Positions 35,707 to 43,205 of a DNA stretch of 64,000 bases are shown here, piece by piece. The position numbers were made by a program, and so were the translations under genes. Each line of letters starts with the position of its first letter. The stretch's first letter is position 1. This DNA is from Lysobacter sp. CFH 32150 (lineage in GTDB: Bacteria > Pseudomonadota > Gammaproteobacteria > Xanthomonadales > Xanthomonadaceae), in assembly GCF_022758295.1 (NCBI RefSeq), contig NZ_JALDWJ010000003.1:1-64000 (forward strand), written 5' to 3'. The notes beneath the pieces are model-generated. The model had not been told where the DNA came from. It searched no databases and was given only the letters and a program-made list of their open reading frames with translations.

Positions 35707-36062
35707 ACCCGTCATCCCTGCGTTGGCGGGGATTCAGTAACTTTGCTCTTGCCGTCATCCCGGCGGCTTTCAACAGCCGAATGGCTGGTCAAGCCGGGAT
35801 CGATTTTGACTTTGCCCCTTATCGCTTTAAGTCAAAGGCATTCCGCTGCTGCGCATCGGGTCACTTTTCTTTGCTGGCCCAAAGAAAAGTAACCAAAAGA
35901 AATGGCCTCCTCGCAAGAGCACAGCACGCGGCGTGGAGGCTGCGGAGATTTTTCGACTCGGCATCCTGCCTCGGTCGAAAAACGGCGCACGTCCTGTGCG
36001 CCGCCCTCCGGGTTGTGCAGATACGCGGCGTGTCATTTTCAATAAAAGATTATGCGTGCAGC
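35707..36062. repeat. Composite intergenic repeat element with strong hairpins
   Basis: 356 bp without a gene. It opens with REP-like GTCATCCC motifs (ATCCC paired with GGGAT/GGGGAT twice). Next comes a perfect 11-bp inverted repeat ACTTTTCTTTG (35863-35873) with CAAAGAAAAGT (35880-35890). A third part has paired GGCGCAC/GTGCGCC. Sequences of the type CTTTTCTTTG-N-CAAAGAAAAGTAACC recur between genes in Xanthomonadaceae. On the minus strand it would follow the mtfA stop. Confidence 0.6.
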
Positions 36063-36812
36063 TCACTGCAACGGCGAAACCCCATAGAACCGTTCCAGAT
36101 GGCTAGCCACCATAGGCATCGCCTCCCGCAGCAACCGCGGGTCGCTGAAGTGGTACTCGCTGCACACCGCGAAGAACTCTTCCGGTGCTTCCGCGGCATA
36201 GCCATCGATCGCAGTCTCGCGCCCGGCATCGACTTCGCGTGCCAGCGTGTCGTAAGCGAGTTGGAAATCGCGCGCCCATTCGCGTTGCCAGGCGCGTGGC
36301 AACGGAGGTGTGCCATCGAGGGCGCCGTCGAGGGCGTCGAGTTTGTGCGCGATCTCGTGCACGGCGACGCAGAACCCTTCGCGCGGTGCGGCCAGGTCGG
36401 CTTCGATATCCGCCCACGACAGGATCACCGGACCGCTCTCCCAGGCTTCGCCGATCAGTTCGTCGTCCCATTCGTGCAGCACGCCAGCGGCATCGACGTG
36501 GCTGCGGTTCACGCGGAATGCGTCGGGATAGACGATCAGTTGCGACCAGCCGCGCAGGCCTTCGTTGCCGAACTCGAGCAAGGGCAGGCAGCACAGCGCG
36601 GCGAGTTGCACGCGTTGGGTGTCATCGAGCGATAGACCGGCGACCGGGGTGATCGTTTTCGCCGCGAGGAAGCGGCTCGCGAGCGCATGCAGGCGCGTGT
36701 CGCGCTCGTGATCGAGTGCGGCGACCCACGGCACACGCTCGCGCGCGGCGCGCCAGAGGTCGTGATCGATGGGCGGGGCGCTGCGCTGGAAGCGTTGCAA
36801 CAGTCGACGCAA
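36063..36812 (-). CDS. mtfA: MtfA/M90 zinc peptidase
   Basis: Protein of 249 aa. The zinc site HEIAHKLDALDG (HExxH) is at about 152-156, with a later Glu in PEEFFAVCSEYHF. MtfA binds the Mlc repressor in enterobacteria and has aminopeptidase activity; the xanthomonad role is not known. The most upstream start I can support is TTG at 36812. It lies 36 bp after a small exported-protein gene on the same strand. Confidence 0.87.
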   Translation of the reverse strand: MRRLLQRFQRSAPPIDHDLWRAARERVPWVAALDHERDTRLHALASRFLAAKTITPVAGLSLDDTQRVQLAALCCLPLLEFGNEGLRGWSQLIVYPDAFRVNRSHVDAAGVLHEWDDELIGEAWESGPVILSWADIEADLAAPREGFCVAVHEIAHKLDALDGALDGTPPLPRAWQREWARDFQLAYDTLAREVDAGRETAIDGYAAEAPEEFFAVCSEYHFSDPRLLREAMPMVASHLERFYGVSPLQ

Positions 36813-36848
36813 GCGCAGCTGTATTCCGTGTATCAGGCGCTCCGCGTA

Positions 36849-37136
36849 TTAGCGGAACATCCCCGGCAGGAAACTGTGCCAACGCGGTGCCTGCATGCGT
36901 GGACTGCCTTCGCTGTCGCCACCGCCGCCGCGAGCGGCCGGCTTGCTGGCTTTCCGCGATGCCGCCGGGACCGGTGTCGCGGCGCGTGCCTTGGTGCTGC
37001 GGGTGTCTGCTGCAGCGACCGCTGCCGCGATTTCCGGGCAGCCGCTATTGTCGTCGTTGGAACCATGCATGGGCGCGCGTGCAGCAACAGAGGTGCTGGC
37101 GCAGAGCAGCAACAGGCAGAGGACGATACGGGGCAT
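36849..37136 (-). CDS. Small exported Ala-rich protein
   Basis: Protein of 95 aa. The signal peptide (MPRIVLCLLLLCASTSVAA) is followed by an Ala/Lys/Gly-rich sequence with one Cys. Function unknown. A -10-like TATAGT on the minus strand (37188-37193) lies upstream. It may share a transcript with mtfA. Confidence 0.55.
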   Translation of the reverse strand: MPRIVLCLLLLCASTSVAARAPMHGSNDDNSGCPEIAAAVAAADTRSTKARAATPVPAASRKASKPAARGGGGDSEGSPRMQAPRWHSFLPGMFR

Positions 37137-37255
37137 GGCGGCAATCCTGGTCGCGTGGGGCGCGGACCGTGGGGCACGGCTCGCGGACTATACCGTGGAT
37201 GCGTGACAGGCGCAGAAGGTTGCATGCTGCATCGCAGCAGGTGTCGTGGCCCAGC

Positions 37256-37261
37256 CATAAT
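37256..37261 (+). promoter_or_regulatory. -10 box for a leaderless transcript (birA)
   Basis: CATAAT ends 6 nt before the ATG at 37268; no ribosome site is visible. Confidence 0.45.
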
Positions 37262-37267
37262 CGCGTT

Positions 37268-38380
37268 ATGGCCAGCCCGTCCACTGCCGTCGACAGCCCC
37301 CCTCCGCACCCGCTGGACGACCGCGACCTGCTGGCCCGCCTGGCCACGGGGCCGGCCACCGGCGATGCGCTGGCCCAGGCGGCCGGGCTCACCCGTGCCG
37401 CGGTCTGGAAGCGGATCGACGCCCTGCGTGCGGCCGGTGTGGAAATAGACGCCCGGCCCGGGCGCGGCTACATCCTGCGGTATCCATTGGAACTCCTTGA
37501 TGCCGAGGCGATCCGTGCCCGACTGCCGGCGATCGCCGCCGCGCAGCTGGCGACCCTTGAAGTGGCGTGGAACCTCGATTCGACCAATAGCGAACTGCTG
37601 CGCCGCAGCACTTCATCGCGCGGGGTCGACGTGCTGCTGGCCGAGCGCCAGACCGGCGGTCGCGGTCGTCGCGGGCGCGCGTGGGCTTCGCCGCTGGCAG
37701 CGCACCTGTACCTGTCGCTGGCGCGGCAATTTTCCGGCGGCCTGGCGCGGCTGGGCGGACTCAGCCTGGTCGCGGGCATCGCCACGGCGGAAACGCTGCG
37801 CTCTCTGGGCTTCGATGGCGTGCAACTGAAATGGCCGAACGATCTGGTCGTCAACGACAGTGCCGGCTTGCGCAAGCTCGGCGGCTTGCTGATCGAAGGT
37901 GGCGGCGAACATGCCGGACCGGTGCGGGCGGTGATCGGACTGGGTTTGAACGTGCGGATGCCGGAGGCGTTTGCTGTGCAGGTCACCCAACCATGGGTCG
38001 ACCTCGCCGCGCTCTCGCGGCCACCGCCTTCGCGCAACGTGCTCACCGCGGCTTTGCTGACACAACTGTTGCCGGCACTCGAACAGTTCGATCGCGATGG
38101 CTTGGCGCCGTTCCTGCCGCGTTACGCCGCACTCGATGTGCTTGCTGCGCGCGCAGTGACGATGCATTCACCTGCAGGCGAACGACACGGTGTCGCGCTC
38201 GGCATCGCGGCTGACGGCGCATTGCGCGTGCGCCTGGACATGCCTGATGGAAGCGCCGGCGAAGAAAGCACGTTCCATTCCGGCGAAGTCAGCGTGCGCG
38301 CACGCAATATGCTTGTGGGCGACGACATGCTTGTAGCGGGCATCCTTGTAAAGGACAGGCTTGAGGACACGGGGGGCTGA
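37268..38380 (+). CDS. birA: Bifunctional biotin-protein ligase / biotin operon repressor
   Basis: Protein of 370 aa. An N-terminal winged helix-turn-helix (about 18-75, AQAAGLTRAAVWKRIDALR) is followed by the ligase core with GGRGRRGRAW (biotinyl-AMP loop), LKWPNDL (catalytic Lys) and GLGLNVRMP. A C-terminal SH3-like domain has an extra tail. It biotinylates acetyl-CoA carboxylase BCCP and, with its HTH, probably represses biotin synthesis genes. It overlaps coaX by one base (TGATG). Confidence 0.94.
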   Translation: MASPSTAVDSPPPHPLDDRDLLARLATGPATGDALAQAAGLTRAAVWKRIDALRAAGVEIDARPGRGYILRYPLELLDAEAIRARLPAIAAAQLATLEVAWNLDSTNSELLRRSTSSRGVDVLLAERQTGGRGRRGRAWASPLAAHLYLSLARQFSGGLARLGGLSLVAGIATAETLRSLGFDGVQLKWPNDLVVNDSAGLRKLGGLLIEGGGEHAGPVRAVIGLGLNVRMPEAFAVQVTQPWVDLAALSRPPPSRNVLTAALLTQLLPALEQFDRDGLAPFLPRYAALDVLAARAVTMHSPAGERHGVALGIAADGALRVRLDMPDGSAGEESTFHSGEVSVRARNMLVGDDMLVAGILVKDRLEDTGG

Positions 38381-39117
38381 TGAGCAACTGGCTGTTCGAC
38401 CTCGGCAACACCCGGCTCAAGTGCGCACCCCTGCATGCCGATGGCAGTGTCGGCGAAGTGGTAGCGCTCGCGCACGAGGCCCCTGACCTGGCGGCCGAGC
38501 TCGCCCGCGCACTGCCGGCGCGAGGCGTGGTCGCTTACGTTGCCAGCGTCGCGGCGACGGAACGGAAGCTCAAGCTGCTCGATGCGCTGACGCAGCGGTT
38601 CGAGCGCATCGCCATTGCCCGCACCACGCGGACCTTCGCCGGGCTGCGCATTGCCTACGCCAATCCGGACAAGCTCGGCGTCGACCGTTTCCTCGCCATG
38701 CTCGGCGCACTCGCGCGAAAGGATGGACCGTGGCTGCTGGCTGGCGTCGGCACGGCGCTGACCATCGACCTGCTCGATCGCGACGGGACCCATCGTGGTG
38801 GCCGCATCGCCCCGTCGCCGGCATTGATGCGCGAAGCACTGCACGAGCGTGCCGCGCAATTACCGGCGACAGGCGGGGACTACGTCGAATTCGCTGGCGA
38901 TACCGAGACCGCGCTCGCCTCCGGTTGCGAAGGGGCGGCGCTGGCATTGATCGAACGCAGCCTGCGCGAAGCGACCACGCAGCTCGCAGGTCCACCCAAA
39001 TTGCTGCTGCACGGCGGCGGTGCCGCGCCGTTGCTCGCGCACCTGCCCGCGGCCGACTTTGAACCGCGGCTGGTGCTGGAAGGCCTCGCGCGCTGGGCGC
39101 GGGTCGAAGCGGCGTAA
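38380..39117 (+). CDS. coaX: Type III pantothenate kinase
   Basis: Protein of 245 aa. Phosphate motif DLGNTRLKC, then PDKLGVDRFLAMLGAL and GTALTIDLLDRDGTHRGGRI, the ASKHA-fold signatures of CoaX. It catalyses the first step of CoA synthesis. It is translationally coupled to birA, the usual arrangement in this group. Confidence 0.93.
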   Translation: MSNWLFDLGNTRLKCAPLHADGSVGEVVALAHEAPDLAAELARALPARGVVAYVASVAATERKLKLLDALTQRFERIAIARTTRTFAGLRIAYANPDKLGVDRFLAMLGALARKDGPWLLAGVGTALTIDLLDRDGTHRGGRIAPSPALMREALHERAAQLPATGGDYVEFAGDTETALASGCEGAALALIERSLREATTQLAGPPKLLLHGGGAAPLLAHLPAADFEPRLVLEGLARWARVEAA

Positions 39118-39155
39118 CGCGCAACGACGCACGGATACCGATTGGATACGCCGCT

Positions 39156-39161
39156 TAGAAT
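39156..39161 (+). promoter_or_regulatory. -10 box for a leaderless transcript (SPOR gene)
   Basis: TAGAAT ends 7 nt before the ATG at 39169; no ribosome site. Confidence 0.45.
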
Positions 39162-39168
39162 CCGCCGC

Positions 39169-39873
39169 ATGATCCAGCGCGCCCTGCTTGTCCTCCTGAT
39201 CGTGATCAATCTCGGCGTCGCCGCGTGGTGGGCGACGCGCGCGCCGCCGGCGCCAACGCCTGCGGGCGAACAACCCGCGGGCGTGCCACGCCTGCAGCTG
39301 CTCAGCGAAGCACCGCGGCGGCCGGCACCGCGTCCTGCCGCGACCGCCATCGCGACGGCCGGGCCCCTGGTCGCGGCACCCGCAACCGTCGCGCCCCCGG
39401 CCGCGGCATCCGCCGCGACGCAATGCTTCAGTTTTGGTCCGTATCCGAACCCGGCGGCATTGCGCCGCGCCCACGCGCGCGTGCAGGCGCAGGCGGTGCG
39501 TACGCAGGTGCGCGAAGTCGCGGGGACGGCGACGGGCTGGCGCGTGTTCCTGCCGCCGTTGTCCACGCGCGCGGAAGCGCAGGCGACGGTCGAGCGCATG
39601 CGTGCGGCGGGACTCGATGACCTCATGGTCATCGCCGACGGCAGCGAAGCCAACGCCATCGCACTCGGCCGTTACCGCGGCGAGGACGCGGCCAAGCGCC
39701 GCCAGGCCGCGTTGCAGAAAGCGGGCTTCACCGTGCAGATCGCGCCGTTGGGTGCGGTCGCCACGCAGGGCTGGATCGATGTCGCCGCCGGCACGGATTT
39801 CGACAGCGCGCGGGTCGCACAGGACATCGCCGCGGCGCAGGCCCGAAAAATCGACTGCGCGACAGTGAAATAG
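39169..39873 (+). CDS. SPOR-domain membrane protein
   Basis: Protein of 234 aa. An N-terminal anchor (LLVLLIVINLGVAAWWA) precedes an Ala/Pro-rich linker and a C-terminal SPOR-type region (CFSFGPYPNPAALRRAHARV, then GWRVFLPPLSTRAEAQATVE), which binds denuded septal peptidoglycan. It follows coaX as in other xanthomonads. A -10 box next to the ATG suggests a leaderless mRNA. Confidence 0.82.
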   Translation: MIQRALLVLLIVINLGVAAWWATRAPPAPTPAGEQPAGVPRLQLLSEAPRRPAPRPAATAIATAGPLVAAPATVAPPAAASAATQCFSFGPYPNPAALRRAHARVQAQAVRTQVREVAGTATGWRVFLPPLSTRAEAQATVERMRAAGLDDLMVIADGSEANAIALGRYRGEDAAKRRQAALQKAGFTVQIAPLGAVATQGWIDVAAGTDFDSARVAQDIAAAQARKIDCATVK

Positions 39874-39883
39874 CCGCGCAGGC

Positions 39884-39889
39884 TAGAAT
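39884..39889 (+). promoter_or_regulatory. -10 box of tRNA-Thr
   Basis: TAGAAT 10 nt before the mature tRNA 5' end. Confidence 0.5.
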
Positions 39890-39899
39890 GTAGCCCTTC

Positions 39900-39975
39900 G
39901 CCGGCATAGCTCAGTTGGTAGAGCAACCGCCTTGTAAGCGGTAGGTCCCCAGTTCGAATCCGGGTGCCGGCACCA
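39900..39975 (+). tRNA. tRNA-Thr(TGT), integration target
   Basis: 76-nt cloverleaf with encoded CCA. The acceptor stem GCCGGCA (39900-39906) pairs with TGCCGGC (39965-39971). The D-loop is AGTTGGTAGA, the anticodon TGT lies at 39933-39935, and the T-loop is TTCGAAT. The 3' end serves as attL of the integrative element. Confidence 0.97.
39960..39975 (+). repeat. attL core (tRNA-Thr 3' end)
   Basis: CCGGGTGCCGGCACCA, the 3' end of the tRNA, repeated with one base missing at 54352-54366. Confidence 0.6.
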
Positions 39976-40021
39976 AAAGACGGTTTCAGGCCATCCCGTC
40001 AAAACCCTAAGTTCTCAAAAG

Positions 40022-40045
40022 ACCCGCCTAAACAGCGGGTTTTTT
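40022..40045 (+). terminator. Terminator after tRNA-Thr
   Basis: ACCCGC (40022-40027) with GCGGGT (40035-40040), 7-nt loop, then T-run to 40045. Confidence 0.75.
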
Positions 40046-40147
40046 GTTGCGTGGCGCGCCAAGGCGTCCCATTGCATCCGGCCCAAGCTGGGGCCATCAT
40101 CGGGGGCATAAAGGGGAAATGGCCCCGCCGCAAAGCGAGATGGCCCC

Positions 40148-41365
40148 ATGGCGTTGACCGATACCGCAATCCGCAAGGCGAAGGCGCGCGCAAAGTCTTA
40201 CAAGCTGACCGACGGCGCCGGGTTGTATCTGGAGGTCATGCCGAACGGCGCGCGTTATTGGCGGATGCGCTATCGCTACGCGGGCAAAGACACGCGCCTG
40301 GCGTTTGGCGTTTACCCCGAGGTGACGCTGGCGGAGGCTCGCCACCGCCGGGATAAGGCGCGCGCTGCGATCCGTGACGGCCGCGACCCGTCCGCAGACC
40401 GCAAGGCCGAACGGCGCAGGGCGAAGCTGTCTGCTGCCATCACGTTTGAGGGCATCGCGCGCGAATGGCTGGCGTCCCAAAGGAAAAAGCTGACCACGGC
40501 GACCTATGACAAGGCGACGCGAATGCTAGAGGCCAACGTCTTCCCCTGGTTGGGCACGCGGCCGATTGCCGATATAGACGCACCGGAATTGCTAGCCGTG
40601 CTGAAACGCATCGAAGCCCGAGGCGCGCACGAAACCGCGCACCGCGTAAAGGCTCGCATAGGGCAAGTGTTCCGCTATGCCATCGCGCACGGCACCGCGA
40701 CCCGTGATCCGTCGGCAGACTTGCGCGGCGCGCTGGCGCCCGTCGTGTCGCGGTCACATGCGGCCGTAACCGATCCGGCGCAAGTTGGGGACCTGTTGCG
40801 CGCGCTGGATTCCTATAGCGGGCAGTTTGCGACCCGTTGCGCGCTGCGGCTTGCGCCGCTGGTGTTCGCGCGTCCGGGTGAATTGCGCCATGCGGAATGG
40901 AGCGAATTTGACCTGGACGCCGCCGAGTGGCGCATCCCGGCCCACAAAATGAAAATGCGCGAGGCGCACGTTGTCCCATTGTCACAGCAGGCCGTGACGA
41001 TCCTGCGCGAGCTTGAACCCCTGACCGGACGCGGGCGCTACCTGTTCCCGAGCCTCCGCAGCCCGCAAGAACCGATGAGCGAGAACACGGTAAACGCCGC
41101 GCTGCGCCGTTTGGGTTTCGACAAAGACACCATGACCGGCCACGGCTTCCGCGCAATGGCGTCCACGCGCCTGAATGAAATGGGATGGGCGCCGGACGTG
41201 ATCGAACGCCAACTGGCACACGCCGAACGCAACAAGGTGCGGGCCGCATACAACCGCGCGCAGTACATGGCCGAACGCGTCAAGATGATGGCCGCGTGGG
41301 CGGACTATCTGGACAACTTGCGAGTGGGGGCAAAAGTCATCCCGATCAAGCGCAAATCGACCTAA
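40148..41365 (+). CDS. P4-type tyrosine recombinase (integrase)
   Basis: Protein of 405 aa. The N-terminal DUF4102 arm-binding domain has DGAGLYLEVMPNGARYWRMR. Catalytic residues are Arg in FARPGELRHAEW, His-x-x-Arg in TGHGFRAMAS, His in QLAHAERN, and Tyr in AAYNRAQYM. It should integrate and excise the element at the adjacent tRNA-Thr. It is placed 172 bp after the tRNA, the normal position for this class. Confidence 0.95.
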   Translation: MALTDTAIRKAKARAKSYKLTDGAGLYLEVMPNGARYWRMRYRYAGKDTRLAFGVYPEVTLAEARHRRDKARAAIRDGRDPSADRKAERRRAKLSAAITFEGIAREWLASQRKKLTTATYDKATRMLEANVFPWLGTRPIADIDAPELLAVLKRIEARGAHETAHRVKARIGQVFRYAIAHGTATRDPSADLRGALAPVVSRSHAAVTDPAQVGDLLRALDSYSGQFATRCALRLAPLVFARPGELRHAEWSEFDLDAAEWRIPAHKMKMREAHVVPLSQQAVTILRELEPLTGRGRYLFPSLRSPQEPMSENTVNAALRRLGFDKDTMTGHGFRAMASTRLNEMGWAPDVIERQLAHAERNKVRAAYNRAQYMAERVKMMAAWADYLDNLRVGAKVIPIKRKST

Positions 41366-41491
41366 CGGAATCGGTATAAGAATCAAACGGTTAGCTTTTG
41401 AGTTGACTAGCCGTGCCTAGCCCGACGGGGCGAAAACGCCGTAACCCTGCGGCGCTGGCGCGGCCCCTTTCAGGGGCGCGAGGGTGCGCGC

Positions 41492-42391
41492 ATGGCAATC
41501 AAAATTCATCGTCCGGAAGATGACCCTATCGGATACCTTTGCATCCGCAAGTATCCATACGCTTTCAAGGAAGACTCTCTTTCCATAAGCCCAGAGATAG
41601 GCAAACTTTGTCGCGAACATGATGAGAAAGCGGAAGCATATCGGAAGGAGCTTGAAGCACTTTCGAAAGACGAACTGAGTGTGCTTTTCGAGGATGCTCG
41701 CCAGCAGGATCGACAAGCTGTAGCTCTCAGAGCGCAACGTGAGGAAGATGCTCGATCGTTCAATCGACGCGCAAACAATTTGGACTTCGATCATTACGCG
41801 AAGTTGCGCTATTGGTCGATAGATGAAGGCGTCGCACTTTGCTATGGCAGGTCGCCTGAACATGCGAAATGGGAGCGGATCAAGCCGCACATAGAAATTT
41901 CGCCATTCGCAAAACAGTTTGCACAAGCGCAAGACATTGCCAAGCGTGCAGTAACGTTCAAGGAAATTGGCGAGTTGAACCTGCCCGGGTTCTTTCTGGC
42001 ATGGGCAAAACGATTGGATTTCCCCGTGCCGCCGGCACTTGAGGAAAGGGTCGAAAAGTACGGAGTTATTGCAGACTGGAAGGCTTTGTACGACAAGTCT
42101 GCCGCCCAAGTCGAAACTCTAATGCAGCACGTCGAGGAGCTTACGGCGGCTGCGGCTAATCCCCCTGCAAATAAGTGGCCATGGGGTAGTTATGAAACTG
42201 CATTGTTACGTCAATTAGCAGACGCAGCCGAACGATTTTGGAATCTGTACGACGCGACCGACCCAACGACCGCCCCCACTAACGTGCAGGTTGTCGAATG
42301 GTTGGAGGCGCGTGGTGTTTCCAAGCGCAATGCGGAAGTCATGGCGTCAATCATGCGAGCAGATGGTTTGCCAACGGGCCCGCGTCGGTAG
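41492..42391 (+). CDS. Island protein of unknown function
   Basis: Protein of 299 aa, lower GC than neighbouring genes. A helical N-terminus with a charged coiled coil (about 45-95) precedes YWSIDEGVALCYGRSPEHAK and ISPFAKQFAQAQDIAKRAV. The last ~45 residues (TNVQVVEWLEARGVSKRNAEVMASIM) look like a DNA-binding or AlpA-partner helix set. Similar proteins occur next to integrases of xanthomonad and pseudomonad islands; a role in replication or regulation is likely but not known. Confidence 0.65.
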   Translation: MAIKIHRPEDDPIGYLCIRKYPYAFKEDSLSISPEIGKLCREHDEKAEAYRKELEALSKDELSVLFEDARQQDRQAVALRAQREEDARSFNRRANNLDFDHYAKLRYWSIDEGVALCYGRSPEHAKWERIKPHIEISPFAKQFAQAQDIAKRAVTFKEIGELNLPGFFLAWAKRLDFPVPPALEERVEKYGVIADWKALYDKSAAQVETLMQHVEELTAAAANPPANKWPWGSYETALLRQLADAAERFWNLYDATDPTTAPTNVQVVEWLEARGVSKRNAEVMASIMRADGLPTGPRR

Positions 42392-42576
42392 TTCTCCGCG
42401 CCCACTGGGGGCCGCTCTGCGCTTATCTCTCCGACTATTTTCCGAGTTGTCCGCACCCAACAGGTGCGACCGTTCGCGCCTATTCAAGGGGAGAGCTATT
42501 CCCAAAATCGAGCATCGCTGCAACCCGCAGTGCCCTGTGCCAGCCGGCACGGGCCCGCAACGTAGGGAACGCAACG

Positions 42577-42816
42577 ATGACTTGCGACGCAATGATGCCA
42601 CCCGCAATTGGTGGCTTGATCCTTGAACGCCTACCGAAGGTGAAGGCCCGCACGGGGCTATCTCGATCCGAGATATACAGACGTATCTCCGCCAAGCCTC
42701 CGACGTTCCCCGCCCCAGTCAAGCTGGGCGAGCGTGCATCAGCATGGAACGCCGCCGAGGTTGACCGCTGGATTGCCGACCGCATCGCCGCGCGCGACGG
42801 AAAGGCGGCGTCATGA
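42577..42816 (+). CDS. AlpA-type regulator/excisionase
   Basis: Protein of 79 aa with a MerR-like winged HTH: LPKVKARTGLSRSEIYRRI, FPAPVKLGERASAWNAAEVD, and WIADRIAARD. AlpA proteins control island excision or early gene expression. The start at 42577 has AGGGAA upstream; a second ATG lies five codons in. It overlaps the next gene by 4 bases (ATGA), opening the replication operon. Confidence 0.88.
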   Translation: MTCDAMMPPAIGGLILERLPKVKARTGLSRSEIYRRISAKPPTFPAPVKLGERASAWNAAEVDRWIADRIAARDGKAAS

Positions 42817-43205
42817 ACCCAATAAAAGAAAAACCCCACGCTGGCGGGCGTGGGGCTTCAGGTATTACGGGATTGTCGGCTCACCGTGATTTTTCCTCTC
42901 TGCGCGCGCTATATGGCAAGGATCGCATTCCAGCGAACTGGCGTGATCGCCTGCCTGATCCGGCGAGCTACTACTCACAGCATGCCGCCAAGCTCACACG
43001 CCCGAATGGCATGGGCTGGGCGCAAGGCGTGTGCCCTTTCCACGACGACCACAACGCAAGCTTGAGCGCGCAATTGATCGACCCGCGCGGTGGCTGGCGC
43101 TGCTTCGCCGGCTGCGGTAGCGGCGACCTAGTGGGCTTCCACATGCGGCTAACAGGCAAGACGTTCAAGGATGCCGTTGTCGATCTGATGGAATCGCGAG
43201 CATGA
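42813..43205 (+). CDS. CHC2 zinc-finger primase-like protein
   Basis: Protein of 130 aa carrying CPFHDDHNASL and WRCFAGCGSGDLVGF, the CHC2 zinc-ribbon of DnaG-type primases, as a separate polypeptide. It overlaps the AlpA gene and the Toprim/helicase gene by 4 bases each and probably acts with the latter in priming element replication. Confidence 0.88.
   Translation: MNPIKEKPHAGGRGASGITGLSAHRDFSSLRALYGKDRIPANWRDRLPDPASYYSQHAAKLTRPNGMGWAQGVCPFHDDHNASLSAQLIDPRGGWRCFAGCGSGDLVGFHMRLTGKTFKDAVVDLMESRA

Noticed and set aside
40148-41365. Integrase as source of the cassette-type genes at 5.8-7.0 kb
   Set aside because: It is a P4-type tRNA integrase with a DUF4102 arm domain, not an IntI enzyme, and lies 33 kb away.
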